A stretch of DNA of 16,248 bases, taken from assembly GCA_020352595.1 (NCBI GenBank), contig CP070682.1:1416963-1433210 (forward strand). Direction: 5' to 3'. Of this stretch, positions 15,038 through 16,248 are shown one piece after another; the first letter of the stretch is position 1; the number at the start of each line of letters is the position of its first letter. The notes under the pieces were generated by a model, which ran no database searches, was not told the origin of the DNA, and saw only the letters and a list, made by a program, of their open reading frames with translations. The position numbers were made by a program, and so were the translations under genes. This DNA comes from a bacterium (lineage in GTDB: Bacteria > BMS3Abin14).

Positions 15038-16248
15038 TCGCCGATCCTTTCGAATATCTCCTCGAAAAGGTGCTTGTTCTTCTTGAAGATGCCCAGGATC
15101 TCGGGGTCGAAGTGCCCCGGCAGCGTCCTGTCGTCCCCCTGCAGGATGATGCGGCATGCGTCGTCGTGGTCGAAGGCGGGTTTGTAGACCCTCACGGTGC
15201 GAAGAGCGTCGTAGGTGTCGGCCACGGCCATGATGCGGCCCTCGACGGGGATCTTCTCCCCCGCCAGGCCTCCCGGGTAGCCCGTGCCGTCCCACTTCTC
15301 GTGGTGGGTGAGGGCGATGCTCTTCCCCATCTCGAAACGCCTGTGCTCTCCGATGATACGGGCCCCGTAAAGGGTGTGCTTCTGCATCTCCGCCCACTCC
15401 TCCTTGCTGAGCCGGCCGGGTTTCTTGAGAATGGCGGGGGAGGTGTGGATCTTGCCGATGTCGTGCAGTGTCGCCTGCAGACGGATGTTCCTGATGAACC
15501 GGTCCGACAACTTGAGCTTTTCGGCGATGGTGGAGCAGTACTCGCCGACGCGCAGGATGTGGTCGCCGGTGTCGTGGTCCTGGGCCTCCGCGGCCCGGGC
15601 CAGGCTGTAGACCGTGTAGGAGAAGGCGTCCTCGGTCTCCGTCACCTGCTCGGAGAGGGACTTCAGGAAAAGGGCCTGCATGACGAGGCTCTCGAGGACG
15701 GCGGCTTCGTACTGGGAGACGTCTGAGGAGTAGTTCAGGGCGTAGAGGGAGAGGGAGGGGCTGGCGTAGGTCACCATGTTCCTGACCGGGGTGCCGGAAG
15801 CTTCGAGGTGTTCCACCAGGTCACGGAAGTGAGACCTGACCATCTCCTCGCCGTTGTAGAAGTAGACCGGGCCTGGATCCTTCTGGAGAGATGCCGGTGC
15901 GCAGCTGCCCTGATGCAGGTCCATGTGTTCGCGAGTGACCCTTCCGCCGACCTGGGAATAGCGGTAGAAGTTGCACTGGCCCTCCTCCTCGACGCCCAGG
16001 ATGATGGTCCCGGGTCTGGAGGGGCTCTCCCCGTTCATCCTCATGAGCTGGCTGACGATGCTGTCAATGGAAAAGAGCAGGTCGAAGTCCGTGGGCTGGA
16101 AGGTCTGGATGATGGATTCACCGAAGGCCGTGAGGTTCTTGATGGTGCAGTAAGCGTCCCTGAGCTTCTCGTTGAGTGATTTGACCTTGAGCAGCATGCG
16201 GATGCGTGCCAGCACCTCCCCCTCGTTGAAGGGCTTGGTGATGTAGTC
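15034..16248 (-). CDS. Response regulator with HD-GYP domain (5' end outside window)
   Basis: The frame stays open to the window edge, whose first visible residues, DYITKPFNEGEVLARI, are the end of a two-component receiver domain with the conserved Lys of the KPF motif. Apparent starts inside the window, such as the GTG at 16215, are therefore internal. A linker helix leads to a region of about 140 residues (~15690-16110) with a GAF-like feel but no clear match. An HD-GYP domain follows, with ATLHDIGKI (HD at 15460-15465), LTHHEKWDGTGYPGGL (HH at 15301-15306, GYP at 15274-15282), then EGRIMAVADTYDAL. HD-GYP enzymes are phosphodiesterases that degrade cyclic-di-GMP. All key metal-site motifs are present, so activity is likely. 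The TAG stop lies within the terminal repeat of the adjacent element. Confidence 0.9.
   Translation of the reverse strand, partial: DYITKPFNEGEVLARIRMLLKVKSLNEKLRDAYCTIKNLTAFGESIIQTFQPTDFDLLFSIDSIVSQLMRMNGESPSRPGTIILGVEEEGQCNFYRYSQVGGRVTREHMDLHQGSCAPASLQKDPGPVYFYNGEEMVRSHFRDLVEHLEASGTPVRNMVTYASPSLSLYALNYSSDVSQYEAAVLESLVMQALFLKSLSEQVTETEDAFSYTVYSLARAAEAQDHDTGDHILRVGEYCSTIAEKLKLSDRFIRNIRLQATLHDIGKIHTSPAILKKPGRLSKEEWAEMQKHTLYGARIIGEHRRFEMGKSIALTHHEKWDGTGYPGGLAGEKIPVEGRIMAVADTYDALRTVRVYKPAFDHDDACRIILQGDDRTLPGHFDPEILGIFKKNKHLFEEIFERIGD

Overview
The window is GC-rich, densely coded bacterial chromosome. The organism is most likely a rod-shaped Gram-negative bacterium, because it carries a full mreB-mreC-mreD-mrdA-rodA cluster and a PpiD-type chaperone anchored in the inner membrane. 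A sigma-54-type activator, a receiver/HD-GYP response regulator, a stand-alone pyruvate-kinase C-terminal-domain protein and a half-length YraQ-like permease together fit Desulfobacterota (former Deltaproteobacteria). That placement is inferred from gene content, not from a marker comparison.

Layout. Positions 1-4470 (+): the 3' end of an M23 peptidase gene overlaps a large GAF/AAA+ sigma-54-type regulator. A PK_C-like protein and a half-size permease follow. Positions 4570-4854 (-): a small DUF3467 protein. Positions 4932-7079 (+): an RlmD/TrmA-family rRNA m5U methyltransferase followed closely by a class I SAM methyltransferase. Positions 7060-8964 (-): ppiD, which overlaps the methyltransferase gene tail to tail by 20 bp. 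Positions 8965-9305: a divergent control region with a good promoter candidate on each strand. Positions 9306-14673 (+): mreB, mreC, mreD, mrdA (PBP2) and rodA, with junctions of 4-bp overlaps or 3-bp gaps, so almost certainly one operon. Positions 14674-15033: non-coding apart from a 179-bp MITE-like element bounded by near-perfect terminal inverted repeats. Positions 15034-16248 (-): the 3' part of a response regulator with an HD-GYP output domain, cut by the window edge.

How the genes work together. The right half is the cell-elongation machine: MreB filaments, the MreC/MreD bridge, and the RodA glycosyltransferase with its PBP2 transpeptidase. PpiD, divergent from this operon, helps envelope proteins fold in the periplasm. 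The M23 endopeptidase at the left edge is also a cell-wall enzyme. The remaining genes are regulators, RNA or small-molecule methyltransferases and poorly characterised proteins.

I see no CRISPR array, prophage, toxin-antitoxin pair, tRNA or rRNA, and no convincing new multi-gene system. The least explained features are the structured inverted-repeat element whose end forms the stop codon of the HD-GYP gene, and the atypical sigma-54-type regulator overlapping the peptidase gene.
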